NCBI GenBank assembly: GCA_026134025.1
Contig: JAOQII010000007.1
Span: 1-49,483 of the forward strand
Source: Candidatus Syntropharchaeum sp.
Lineage (GTDB): Archaea; Halobacteriota; Syntropharchaeia; Syntropharchaeales; Syntropharchaeaceae
DNA: 49,483 bases
Direction of reading: 5' to 3'
Shown here: piece after piece, positions 40,766 to 49,483 of the stretch
How the letters are laid out: every line of letters begins with the position of its first letter
Numbering within the stretch: the stretch's first letter is position 1
The notes under the pieces: generated by a model
The model's input: only the letters and a program-made list of their open reading frames with translations
Told to the model about the DNA's origin: nothing
The model's database searches: none
Translations under genes and position numbers: made by a program

Positions 40766-41854
40766 ATGAAGGTGTATACGATGAATTCATACGAGAGGAT
40801 GAAGTTAATTTTGGAGGGTAAGAAGGGGGAAGTTGATAGGATTCCCTGTGCCTGTCCAGGAGTTGGGACATATACAGAAGAGTTGATGACAGAGTTCGAT
40901 GCGATGTGGCCTGAATCCCATCGTGAGCCTGAGAAGATGGCAACGCTCGGTGCAGCGGCGCATGAAAAATACGGACTTGAGAGCGTGGTTGTACCCTTTG
41001 ATGCAGTCGTTGAGGCAGAGATACTTGGGATGGCTATAGACTTCAGGGACAAGCAACTCAAGAAGGGTAAGATTCTCTGGCCAGGCGTATTGAGACCTGG
41101 TTTCACAAAGGATGGGATTGAGATCAAAGAGCCATCGGATATCGTGATCCCAGAGGATATCGCGAATGCGGGAAGGGTTCCTGTGATCACAAAAGCCATT
41201 GAAATTCTTCATGAGAAGTACTACGGCGAAGTTCCGATCTGTGCCTATACAATGGGCCCCTTCACCACACTGATCGGGTACGTCCTTGATACGATCCAGT
41301 TCATGATGATGGTGAGAACCGATCCTGAAAAGGTGAAGGAGTTCTACCGGGCTGTGATGGAGGTACCGATCGAACTTGCAAATATCTTCAAGGAGGCGGG
41401 TGCAGATCTGGTTGCATTCAGGGAGGATGGTGCATGTTGTGATAACGTCTCGCCAAAGGACTTTGTTGACCTCTTCAAAGCACCGATCACTGAGGTCTTC
41501 GAGAAATCATCTGCAGAGGTTCTTACGATGTCAGGAACAGCCGGTCCGATCATGAAGGACTGTGCAGAGGTTAAGGCGAAGATGATCGTGATCGATGAGA
41601 AGACCGACGCAGTCAAGGCGAGAGAGGATATTGATGCTACTGGAACAGGTGTTGCGCTTGCCGGAAATCTCCCGACAATGACGCTCCTTAAGAAGAAGAA
41701 GAATGAGGACAAGATCGATGCGTGGGTGAAGAAGATAATTGAAGAGGCGCATATCGATGTGGTATCTCCTGGATGTGACTTCTTCGTGAAGACGCCTGGT
41801 GCAAATATCGAGGCGATGGTCAAGGCTACAGAGAAGTACGGCCAGATAAATTAA
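40766..41854 (+). CDS. Uroporphyrinogen decarboxylase / methylcobamide:CoM methyltransferase (MtaA/MtbA/CmuA)-family protein
   Basis: MNSYERMKLILEGKKGEVDRIPCACPGVGTYTEELM...ILHEKYYGEVPICAYTMGPFTTLIGYVLDT...DVVSPGCDFFVKTPGANIEAMV. Confidence 0.82.
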   Translation: MKVYTMNSYERMKLILEGKKGEVDRIPCACPGVGTYTEELMTEFDAMWPESHREPEKMATLGAAAHEKYGLESVVVPFDAVVEAEILGMAIDFRDKQLKKGKILWPGVLRPGFTKDGIEIKEPSDIVIPEDIANAGRVPVITKAIEILHEKYYGEVPICAYTMGPFTTLIGYVLDTIQFMMMVRTDPEKVKEFYRAVMEVPIELANIFKEAGADLVAFREDGACCDNVSPKDFVDLFKAPITEVFEKSSAEVLTMSGTAGPIMKDCAEVKAKMIVIDEKTDAVKAREDIDATGTGVALAGNLPTMTLLKKKKNEDKIDAWVKKIIEEAHIDVVSPGCDFFVKTPGANIEAMVKATEKYGQIN

Positions 41855-41885
41855 GGTCCTGAAAAGGGACCTGCTTATTTTTTTT
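41854..41885 (+). terminator. Hairpin plus T-tract terminator
   Basis: AGGTCC-TGAAAAG-GGACCT followed by GCTTATTTTTTTT. Confidence 0.6.
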
Positions 41886-42030
41886 GAAAAAGTATCTTAT
41901 GCGCAAATTCCAGGATCTGTAAGGAATTTTATCGTCCATTTCTCTGAGCTTTCTTCCAGAATTATTCTGGGAATGCTACACATATAAGATATTAACAGAA
42001 TCCTTAAATATTGATAACCCCTCTTTCTCT

Positions 42031-42885
42031 GTGGTGATCATGCTGAAAAAATGGATCTTATTATTAATCGGGATCGTTCTTGTTTCACTTGTTTCAGGAT
42101 GTATAGCAGAAAAATCTCCTGATGATAGCAAGATAGGTGTTGTTGTTACGATTCTTCCGCAGGAAGCGTTTGTTAAAGCGGTTGGGGGTGATCATGTAGA
42201 TGTAACGGTGATGGTTCCACCTGGTGCAAGCCCGCATACCTATGAGCCGACACCTGGACAGCTAAGGGATCTTGAGGGGGCTGATATATACTTCAAGGTT
42301 GGATCTGGTGTGGACTTTGAGCTTGACTGGATGGATAAGATCACAGCCATGAACCCTGAGATGCTCGTCGTCGATTGTTCAGAAGGGATCGCGAAGATCG
42401 GAGATGATCCGCATATCTGGAACTCACCCGTCAACGCTAAAAAAATGGTGGAAAACGTTTGTGCTGGACTCATACAGGTAGATCCTTTAAATGCAGCGTA
42501 TTATACAGCGAACAAAGATGAATACCTACGGGAACTCGATGATCTTGATGGATACATTCATGCGAGGCTTGATGGTTTTACAAACAGAGCTTTCATGATA
42601 TACCATCCTTCGTTTGGATACTTTGCTGATGAATATAATCTGACGCAGATCGCGATCGCGGATGAAGGAAAAGAACCAACCCCGCAGGTCATGCAAAGTT
42701 GTATCGATAATGCAGAGCGGTATAATCTCTCTTATGTCTATGTGGCACCGCAATTTGCGACGCAGCATGCTGAGACGATCGCCCATGAGATCGGTGGAGA
42801 AATAGTTTTTATAGATCCACTTGATAAAAACTATATCGCGAATATGCGATCTGTAGCTGCTTCACTCTCACTGGAGATGGAATGA
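42031..42885 (+). CDS. Zinc/manganese-type ABC substrate-binding lipoprotein (ZnuA-like); ATG at 42040 possible start
   Basis: Lipobox [54 protein letters not shown]. Confidence 0.88.
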   Translation: MVIMLKKWILLLIGIVLVSLVSGCIAEKSPDDSKIGVVVTILPQEAFVKAVGGDHVDVTVMVPPGASPHTYEPTPGQLRDLEGADIYFKVGSGVDFELDWMDKITAMNPEMLVVDCSEGIAKIGDDPHIWNSPVNAKKMVENVCAGLIQVDPLNAAYYTANKDEYLRELDDLDGYIHARLDGFTNRAFMIYHPSFGYFADEYNLTQIAIADEGKEPTPQVMQSCIDNAERYNLSYVYVAPQFATQHAETIAHEIGGEIVFIDPLDKNYIANMRSVAASLSLEME

Positions 42886-43628
42886 CCGAAGAGATCGTTG
42901 GCTTGAAGAATATATGGGTTTACTACAATGATATTCCTATCCTTGAAGATGTTACGCTCTCTATAAAACAGACCGATTTTCTTGCAATCATCGGACCAAA
43001 CGGTGGTGGGAAAACGACATTATTGAAGGTCATTCTTGGACTGATCAAACCTGATAGCGGAGAGATCGAAGTTTTTGGAGAAAGTCCACGAGAGGGTCGG
43101 AGACTGATCGGCTACCTTCCTCAATATACACACTTTGATCTGAATTTCCCGATAAGTGTCTTTGATGTAGTCATGATGGGAAGGTATAAACAGAAATTCA
43201 AGCGTTATTCAAAGAAGGATCATGAGATCACACTCGATGCGCTTGAAACCGTGGGTATGCTTGAGTTCAAAGACAGACAGATCGGTAGATTATCGGGCGG
43301 ACAGATACAGCGGGTCTTTGTGGCAAGGGCGATCGTGCGAGAGCCAAAACTGCTTCTTCTCGATGAACCGACAGCAAGCATCGATCCTGAGATGCAAAAA
43401 GTATTTTATGAAATGCTCCTGGAACTCAAGAAAAAAATGGCGATTGTTCTGGTGACGCATGATACCAGCGTTGTATCAACGTACGTCGATGAGATCGCAT
43501 GCCTGAATCGCAGACTATTCTATCATGGAAAGCTGGAAGGAGGTATTGGAATGCTTGAGGAGATATACAAATGCCCGATCGAAGTACTCGCTCACGGAAC
43601 GCCACACAGAGTATTGAAAACGCATTAA
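42882..43628 (+). CDS. Zinc-type ABC transporter ATP-binding protein (ZnuC-like)
   Basis: [63 protein letters not shown]. Confidence 0.88.
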   Translation: MTEEIVGLKNIWVYYNDIPILEDVTLSIKQTDFLAIIGPNGGGKTTLLKVILGLIKPDSGEIEVFGESPREGRRLIGYLPQYTHFDLNFPISVFDVVMMGRYKQKFKRYSKKDHEITLDALETVGMLEFKDRQIGRLSGGQIQRVFVARAIVREPKLLLLDEPTASIDPEMQKVFYEMLLELKKKMAIVLVTHDTSVVSTYVDEIACLNRRLFYHGKLEGGIGMLEEIYKCPIEVLAHGTPHRVLKTH

Positions 43629-44531
43629 ATGGAACTAAAACTTGATGAAACAAGACCATTTAACCTGGATCATACGCTGAGCTGCGGGCAGGTCTTTAGA
43701 TGGGAGAAAATAGATAGATGGTGGGAAGGGGTTGTGGAGGGAAATGTCATCAGGATAACTCAGGAAAGAGACCGATTACTTTTTCGCACCAACCACAGCG
43801 CAGAAGATTGTGCTGAATTCTTAAAAAACTACTTACGCCTGGATGATGATCTACCGATGATTCTATCTTCGATAGATAAGGACAGTTGGGTTAATAGCGC
43901 GATTCAGAAATTTCATGGATTGAGACTTATCAGGCAAAATCCGTGGGAGTGTCTGATCTCCTATATCTGTGCAACAAATACAAACATCCCGGCCATCAAA
44001 AATCGGATCCTGGAGCTATCTAAAAGATTTGGTGATGAAGTTACTTTTGAGGATAAGGTGTTTTATACGTTCCCAGAGCCACAAGAACTTGCAGAGGCTG
44101 ATCTGGATGAATTGAAAAGCTGTGGGCTCGGATACAGGGCAAAATATGTATTGAAAACCGCAAAGAAAATTAAAGCCAGCCCCGATCTTTTGAAAGCGTT
44201 CAAAAGTTTGGAGTATGAAGAACTGCGCAAGGGGCTGCTCTCATTAGCGGGGGTTGGTCCCAAGGTTGCAGACTGCATCACATTGTTTGCATTTGATAAG
44301 CTGGAGGCGTTTCCGATCGATGTCTGGGTTAGAAGGGTGATGTATCAGCGATATCTCAAAAAGGAGATCCCTCAATACCCAAAAACAGGACGTGCTAAAC
44401 CACTCACAGGATCCGAGTATGATGAGCTTCGCTCATTTGCCTGGAGATATTTTGGAAAATACGCAGGTTATGCACAGCAATATCTATTTTACCACATTCG
44501 GATAGAGGAATCGAGGAGGATGAGTGGATGA
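43629..44531 (+). CDS. 8-oxoguanine DNA glycosylase (OGG1-type, HhH-GPD)
   Basis: [76 protein letters not shown]. Confidence 0.88.
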   Translation: MELKLDETRPFNLDHTLSCGQVFRWEKIDRWWEGVVEGNVIRITQERDRLLFRTNHSAEDCAEFLKNYLRLDDDLPMILSSIDKDSWVNSAIQKFHGLRLIRQNPWECLISYICATNTNIPAIKNRILELSKRFGDEVTFEDKVFYTFPEPQELAEADLDELKSCGLGYRAKYVLKTAKKIKASPDLLKAFKSLEYEELRKGLLSLAGVGPKVADCITLFAFDKLEAFPIDVWVRRVMYQRYLKKEIPQYPKTGRAKPLTGSEYDELRSFAWRYFGKYAGYAQQYLFYHIRIEESRRMSG

Positions 44532-45328
44532 TCGAGATTCTTCAGTATGAATTTATGCAAAACGCCCTCCTTGCCGCCATTCTCGTGAGTGTTGCCTGCG
44601 GGATCGTTGGCACGTATGTCGTTATAAACCGAATCGTCTTTATAAGTGGAGGGATCTCGCATACAGCATTTGGGGGGATCGGTCTTGGCTATCTCATAGG
44701 AATAGACCCCATACTTACAGCCATCCCGTTTTGCATACTTGCTGCGATCGGTATTGGAACGATCAGTAAGGAGACAGATGTGAGCGAGGATACAGCCATC
44801 GGGATATTATGGACGATGGGGATGGCACTTGGGATCATATTCATCGGGCTGAGTCCTGGTTATGCACCTGACCTCTTCAGCTACCTATTTGGGAGCATTC
44901 TAACGGTTCCCACCTTTGATCTTGCTATAATGGTGGTTCTGGATCTTATCATTATTCTTACAGTGCTTCTATTCTACAGGGAGTTTTCAGCGATCTCATT
45001 TGATGAAGAATTTGCAGAGATCGTCGGAATTCCAACAAAATGGCTATACATACTCCTTCTGTGTATGGTTGCCCTGAGTGTGGTTGTCCTTATCAGGGTC
45101 GTGGGGGTAATCCTTGTAATCGCGCTTCTGGCAATTCCAGCAGCAATAAGTGGGCAGTTCACCCATAAAATAAAAAATATAATGCTCCTCTCGATTGTGA
45201 TCGGAATGATTCTGACTGTAGCTGGTCTATGGCTATCTTACATCCTTGATCTGGCATCAGGTGCAACGATCGTTATGGTTTTGGGGGTTGCTTTTTTTGT
45301 GGCTTCAGTTTTGAAGAGATCTGTGTGA
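44528..45328 (+). CDS. Zinc-type ABC transporter permease (ZnuB-like)
   Basis: [52 protein letters not shown]. Confidence 0.88.
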   Translation: MIEILQYEFMQNALLAAILVSVACGIVGTYVVINRIVFISGGISHTAFGGIGLGYLIGIDPILTAIPFCILAAIGIGTISKETDVSEDTAIGILWTMGMALGIIFIGLSPGYAPDLFSYLFGSILTVPTFDLAIMVVLDLIIILTVLLFYREFSAISFDEEFAEIVGIPTKWLYILLLCMVALSVVVLIRVVGVILVIALLAIPAAISGQFTHKIKNIMLLSIVIGMILTVAGLWLSYILDLASGATIVMVLGVAFFVASVLKRSV

Positions 45329-45381
45329 TTGAGTGCTGTAGAACTATCCACGAGATAGCAAATGAACTCATTTCAAAACCC

Positions 45382-45822
45382 TCAGCACCATCCTGATACA
45401 TGCCAAATTGACAGCCGCTCGAACCTCACCAGTATCCTCTTGAATGACTCGATCCAGGCGTTAAATCGCTCCACTGCACTCCTGTTTCTCATATAACCAT
45501 CCTTATCCAGCCTTGTTGGTCTTCCCCGCTTGGGAAACTTCCTGTTTCTTTTATTAACAGGAATATTTGACTTTATACCTCTCCCCCTGAGGTAACTACG
45601 TATCTCATCCGAATCATAGGCAGGATCTGCATTCACCTCATCCGGTCTCGTTCTGGGTCTTCCTCTCTCACCTTTTAGCGATATCTTATCGACCAGGTCT
45701 ATGAAATAAGGGCTGTCCTGGTCATTTGCAGCACTTATCTCGATGCTCAATGGCATCCCCTCCTTGCTGACTGCAACGTGGATCTTCGTCCCTTTTATCA
45801 TCTTGTGCCCGTTGTAACCCAC
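45382..45822 (-). CDS. IS5-family transposase, C-terminal ORF B (reached by -1 frameshift)
   Basis: GYNGHKMIKGTKIHVAVSKEGMPLSIEIS...AYDSDEIRSYLRGRGIKSNIPVNKRN; frame joins ORF A at AAAAAAG (45833-45839). Confidence 0.9.
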   Translation of the reverse strand: MGYNGHKMIKGTKIHVAVSKEGMPLSIEISAANDQDSPYFIDLVDKISLKGERGRPRTRPDEVNADPAYDSDEIRSYLRGRGIKSNIPVNKRNRKFPKRGRPTRLDKDGYMRNRSAVERFNAWIESFKRILVRFERLSIWHVSGWC

Positions 45823-46154
45823 ATATTCGCCCCTTTTTTGGCTGGGATTGTCTTACTATCGACCGAAACAGACTCAAGGGAGATAAGGCCAGCCTGGTGC
45901 GCTCTATCTCGCAGTGCCTGGAGAATCCTCCCCCATACTTCCTCTTCTTCCCATCTCTTCAGCCTTCTCCATGCAGTAGAATAGGATCCGTACTCTCTGG
46001 GTAAATCCATCCATTTGCATCCTGTTGTGAGGACGTAGAGGATGGCGTTGAGCGTTTTTCTATCATCTGCTCTCGGTCTTCCTGTCGGGGCAGGTGGCGG
46101 AAGGAGTGGTTCGATAAGTTCCCATTCCTCGTCAGTCAATTTCTCAAATTTCAT
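45798..46154 (-). CDS. IS5-family transposase, N-terminal ORF A
   Basis: MKFEKLTDEEWELIEPLLPPPAPTGRPRADDRKTLNAILYVLTTGCKWMDLPREYGSYSTAWRRLKRW. Confidence 0.9.
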   Translation of the reverse strand: MKFEKLTDEEWELIEPLLPPPAPTGRPRADDRKTLNAILYVLTTGCKWMDLPREYGSYSTAWRRLKRWEEEEVWGRILQALRDRAHQAGLISLESVSVDSKTIPAKKGANMWVTTGTR

Positions 46155-46373
46155 ATCATCCCCTCAGATGATGTTAGTTTGTTATTGAGGGGATCTTATA
46201 TAAATGTTTTGAAATGAGTTCTACAGAAAAAAATGGGACGGTGCCGGATAACATAGAGGCTCTGAGGAGGATAATCGAAAGAACATTCAGTAGGCTTGCA
46301 GAGAGTTTATCATTTGCTAAGTCGTGGATAGAAAAATTCATCCCATCGTGGATTTAGTTTTGCGGGGGACTAT

Positions 46374-46700
46374 AATTGGATATACCAACTATAATCACGC
46401 ATGATAAGCGCGTTGATAGAGCTTTAAAGGGCGATAGGTTGATGAAGGCTACAACAGGACTATCTGTGTCAGAATTCAATGGCATAACGCTAAAGTTTGG
46501 TCAGGAGATTGAAGTTGAGAAATGGAACAGAGGGGTATGAGCGGAGTTGAGCAAGGCGACAGAGAAAGGAGTTCTGGAGGCGGTAGAAAACGAAATTTAA
46601 GAACCGTCTCAGAGAAGCTATTTTTCATCCTGCTTTATTTCAAGTGCTATCCAACATATCCAGAAATTGACGCCAATCCTGGAGAATCTGCTATATAAAG
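46374..46700 (+). pseudogene. Degenerate transposase (second, unrelated or distant IS) with multiple frameshifts/stops
   Basis: Fragments LMKATTGLSVSEFNGITLKFGQEIEVEKWNRGV* and, in another frame, RSSGGGRKRNLRTVSEKLFFILLYFKCYPTYPEID, resembling the N-terminal HTH region of DDE_Tnp_4-type transposases. Confidence 0.65.
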
Positions 46701-46832
46701 TTCAGAGTCCTTGTAGAACACGCTACGGCTAAGATTGAGCGGTGTGGGATGAGTGGATACGTTCGTTATGGGGTGTTATTTTGCAACAGGTCTATTGTAT
46801 AGAGGTGGGTAAATCAAAATACTCTCTTTTAA

Positions 46833-47282
46833 TTATATCCTGAAGTCCATCGTATCTGAGATCCCATTCTCGGTAATAATCCGTAGACTGTGGTCGCCAC
46901 TCGATATCTCCGAACTTGCGACGTTCACCTCAAGTACTTCCCCCTCTCGCCATGTCGTCTCCCCTGTATCAAGTACTTTGAGAACAGTTGAGCCATCGGT
47001 TATGTACTTACCATCCACAAATACATTGACCTGATTTATATCAAGGTTTGTTTTACCTGTATTCTTTACATAGAAAACCCTGTAGCTACCGTTTGTAGGT
47101 ATCTGGCTAGAATCACTTATAATCGTGATATCGGTCTTTATCTGTTTTGAGAGTGCCGTCCCACTACTTATTGATGCATCGCTGATGGAGTGGACGTTGA
47201 CGCTGATAACACCTACCACAAGCGTTGCCAAAACCATCGCTGCTGCAAAGAATATAACATGCGATGCTCCAACATCAGACAT
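46833..47282 (-). CDS. arlG: Archaellum protein ArlG (FlaG)
   Basis: MSDVGASHVIFFAAAMVLATLVVGVISVNVHSISDASISSGTALSKQIKTDITIISD. Confidence 0.85.
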   Translation of the reverse strand: MSDVGASHVIFFAAAMVLATLVVGVISVNVHSISDASISSGTALSKQIKTDITIISDSSQIPTNGSYRVFYVKNTGKTNLDINQVNVFVDGKYITDGSTVLKVLDTGETTWREGEVLEVNVASSEISSGDHSLRIITENGISDTMDFRI

Positions 47283-47297
47283 ATATTATCATCCACC

Positions 47298-47741
47298 TCA
47301 AGTCCCGTAACAATCTGATACGCCATTCCCTGCGATCACTTTTATTCGCGTGGGATCTGACGCTATACCTGATACTTTGATCTCAAGCGTCTCTTCCGGA
47401 GCCCAAACAGTCGTATCTGCTCCATCAACAAGAAGTGATGTGATATTACCTGTCTGCATTCTTCCATCAACTATCACGTCAATCTCATCAGTATCAAGCG
47501 TGATGCTCCCACTATTATCAACATCGATCGTCAGGATATCCAGAGTTGGGTTGTAGCTCGTTTGTACAATCTCAAGATCGGTCTGAAGCTCGTTTAGCAT
47601 CCTTTCCTGCCTTATTTCTTTTGCATCATCAATTAAATTTGATCGATAATCGTAAGAGGATACAAGGATACTTGAGAGCGCCAGAAAAGCCACGAGAAAT
47701 ATCGCAAATGTCACTGAGACACTAAATCCCATACTCTCCAC
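47298..47741 (-). CDS. arlF: Archaellum protein ArlF (FlaF)
   Basis: MGFSVSVTFAIFLVAFLALSSILVSSYDYRSNLIDDAKEIRQERMLNELQTDLEI. Confidence 0.83.
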   Translation of the reverse strand: MESMGFSVSVTFAIFLVAFLALSSILVSSYDYRSNLIDDAKEIRQERMLNELQTDLEIVQTSYNPTLDILTIDVDNSGSITLDTDEIDVIVDGRMQTGNITSLLVDGADTTVWAPEETLEIKVSGIASDPTRIKVIAGNGVSDCYGT

Positions 47742-49182
47742 CCATCAGGTTCTTGAGTTTCAATACCTCCTGCTCTACGAGGTTCACCGTGATCATATCG
47801 ACCTCATTGCCACGTATCATCTCGATGAACAGGAGCGACTTCTTGTGATCCTCGGGAGCAAGCCTCCACTCCGCTTTGTCCTTGTAGTAGTCTATCCCTG
47901 CTGCATACTCCATCGCCTGATTTCTTAGCTCTTTGGTGACCCATCCAATATGGACGTAGTAGTTCAGCGCCTCAAGGAGGTTGTTTCTACCAACGCGCTC
48001 AAGCAGAAACTCAACCCACCTTATGAGAACGAGTGATTTCACAGGATCATTCTCAATCCGTTCGAGCTGTTCGAACCCAGTCTTAGCCTGCTTTTGTGGC
48101 GCTTCCGATGTCGCTGCATTTTCAACCACGAGACTTTCTGATGTGGGTGTTTGAGTTTTCAGATCCTTAAGTTCCTCTATAACCTCTTTAAATGACTCCA
48201 ATTCGCTCTTTATCTTATCCTCTTCCATTCCAAGCTCTGTCAAACGCTGAAATATATTATTGAACTTAAGATCAAGCTCAGAACTATTCAAACCGCCTTC
48301 ATTGATACGCCCCTCGATCTGATCTATCTTCTGCGAGAGATTGTTGACCATCTCTGTGATCGTATCAAGAGCACCACCACCTTCCTGCCCCTGTATATTA
48401 TTGATCCGAGCTTCGATGTTCCTGACCACCGCGGCGACCTCCTCCAACGATCCGATCCGAGCTTCGATCTGGTCAAACCGTTCGGTCACAGCAGAACTCA
48501 TCCCAGTCTCCCCTACAAATGGATTTACCTGGTCAGATACAACTTCATAAAGGCTTAAAAATTGTATTGTCGTCTCATCAAGTTTCTTTAACTTATCTAT
48601 CACCTCATCATTCTCTTTCTTGAGTATTGAGATCGACACATCTGACTTACTCAGCTTGGTCTCAAGCTCATCAAGCCTGTCAAGGATTGCTGCAATATCG
48701 CCCCCACCCCCCACTTTCTTCGGCGATGCCTCCTCTTCAAAATCATCATCTTCAAAATCATCATCTTCAAAATCATCATCTTCAAAATCATCATCCTCCA
48801 TGATATCCTCCCTCTCTTTTTTTTCATTCTCACCTAATAGATCATCATCAAAACCTTCGTCCTCATCCTCAAAATCATCTATCTCAAAATCATCATCCTC
48901 TTCTTTTGCTTCCATTTCTCCACTGTCCTTGAGATCAAAAAAATCATCAAGATCGTCTTCATTCTTTTCTTTCTTACTTTTCCTTTTCTTGCCGCCTCCT
49001 TCACCTGCGAGTGCCTTAAATTTGTTCTTGAGTGAGTTTTTCCTGATACGACTTATCCTATCCGTATCTATCAGATTTTTCCTGGTTTTCTTGGATTTAG
49101 AATCAAGATTTACAAATGGATTCGAAAGATTCTTGATATTCAAAGCCCCTTTAAATGAGTTGAGTGCTTTATCTATATTCAT
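47722..49182 (-). CDS. Archaellum motor-associated ArlD/ArlE (FlaD/FlaE) family protein with acidic repeat linker
   Basis: C-term FLaCE-type domain ENDPVKSLVLIRWVEFLLERVGRNNLLEALNYYVHIGWVTKELRNQAMEYAAGI; coiled-coil middle; DDFED repeats. Confidence 0.82.
   Translation of the reverse strand: MNIDKALNSFKGALNIKNLSNPFVNLDSKSKKTRKNLIDTDRISRIRKNSLKNKFKALAGEGGGKKRKSKKEKNEDDLDDFFDLKDSGEMEAKEEDDDFEIDDFEDEDEGFDDDLLGENEKKEREDIMEDDDFEDDDFEDDDFEDDDFEEEASPKKVGGGGDIAAILDRLDELETKLSKSDVSISILKKENDEVIDKLKKLDETTIQFLSLYEVVSDQVNPFVGETGMSSAVTERFDQIEARIGSLEEVAAVVRNIEARINNIQGQEGGGALDTITEMVNNLSQKIDQIEGRINEGGLNSSELDLKFNNIFQRLTELGMEEDKIKSELESFKEVIEELKDLKTQTPTSESLVVENAATSEAPQKQAKTGFEQLERIENDPVKSLVLIRWVEFLLERVGRNNLLEALNYYVHIGWVTKELRNQAMEYAAGIDYYKDKAEWRLAPEDHKKSLLFIEMIRGNEVDMITVNLVEQEVLKLKNLMGGEYGI
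48738..48797 (-). repeat. 15-bp tandem repeat (TCAAAATCATCATCT)x4 in arlD/E coding (DDFED)n
   Basis: Four consecutive near-identical copies in the + sequence. Confidence 0.9.
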
Positions 49183-49258
49183 ATAAAATATATGGAATGG
49201 AATTAATATTTAAGTATTGACATTTTTTTTATGTTTGAGAAATTTAAAGTTTATACAA

Positions 49259-49360
49259 TTTAAAATATTTATCCACAATTTCTAATTTATTTTAGTGGCT
49301 AAGTATCCCTCACCCTCCAGCATCGTTAGGTTTCCATAGCTACGAGAGGGATACATTAGA
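49259..49360 (+). ncRNA. Candidate small structured RNA / hairpin upstream of the archaellum locus
   Basis: 9-bp perfect inverted repeat GTATCCCTC (49303-49311) / GAGGGATAC (49346-49354), preceded by a TATA-like TTTAAAATATTTAT ~30 nt upstream. Confidence 0.25.
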
Positions 49361-49483
49361 CCTCTTGCGTAATTATTCATACTCAGACCATCTCTTTTTA
49401 TAGAGAACTTTGAAAACCCCCCCCACCCTCAACCCTACCAAACACAACAAACAACTAAAAAATCTTTTTAACCAAAACCGAAA

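Larger units (their letters stand above)
45338..46226 (-). mobile_element. IS5-type insertion sequence with two-frame transposase
   Basis: Perfect 16-bp inverted repeats GAACTCATTTCAAAAC (45364-45379) / GTTTTGAAATGAGTTC (46206-46221) flanking a DDE transposase in two overlapping frames; outer CTGTAGAACT at 45338-45347 and 46217-46226. Confidence 0.85.

Noticed and set aside
46371-46393. Imperfect palindrome TATAATTGGATATACCAACTATA
   Set aside because: AT-rich and inside transposase debris; not strong enough to call an operator on its own
48738-48797. Short regularly spaced repeats suggesting a CRISPR array
   Set aside because: Contiguous in-frame 15-bp coding repeats without spacers; no cas genes seen in the window
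48620-49186. 188-aa plus-strand Ser-rich ORF
   Set aside because: Antisense shadow of the acidic-repeat arlD/E gene; composition (SSSSKSS) mirrors the DDFED codons
1-49483. tRNA, rRNA, classic riboswitch or prophage signatures
   Set aside because: No tRNA-like cloverleaf, rRNA core motif or phage structural/integrase genes recognised by eye; tRNAscan-SE and Infernal would be needed to be certain

Overview
Window from a euryarchaeal genome, probably of the methanogen/ANME type (beta-RFAP synthase for methanopterin, MtbA/UroD-like methyltransferase, archaellum genes, MCM, archaeal S15). Housekeeping blocks are: dGTPase-like HD protein-secD-trm56-two small ORFs (minus); queE; ccmC with an unannotated ccmD-like ORF; beta-RFAP synthase; gyrA (minus); mcm; rps15 (minus); a UroD/MtbA-like methyltransferase; a zinc-type ABC operon interrupted by an OGG1-type glycosylase; an intact IS5-type insertion sequence; transposase debris; and archaellum genes arlG-arlF-arlD/E (minus). 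The most interesting part is ~6.7-35.1 kb. It contains two TM-anchored cohesin proteins, a soluble protein with three cohesins and a C-terminal dockerin, and four ABC-importer substrate-binding proteins (two NikA/DppA-like, two BtuF/FhuD-like) each carrying a dockerin in place of any visible lipobox or TM anchor. These are interleaved with DppB/C/D/F-type transporter genes, a CooC-like Ni-insertion ATPase, two SAM methyltransferases, an ABC-2 exporter-type pair, a ChlI/ChlD fusion and a CobN-like chelatase. Several transcription units share an almost identical promoter-like motif (~AAAAASTTTATTAAT). I propose a cellulosome-like, cohesin/dockerin-scaffolded receptor system for nickel/cobalt/tetrapyrrole uptake. 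The domain architecture is read directly from the sequence; interaction and substrate are inference. All family names come from motif recognition by eye; no database search was run.
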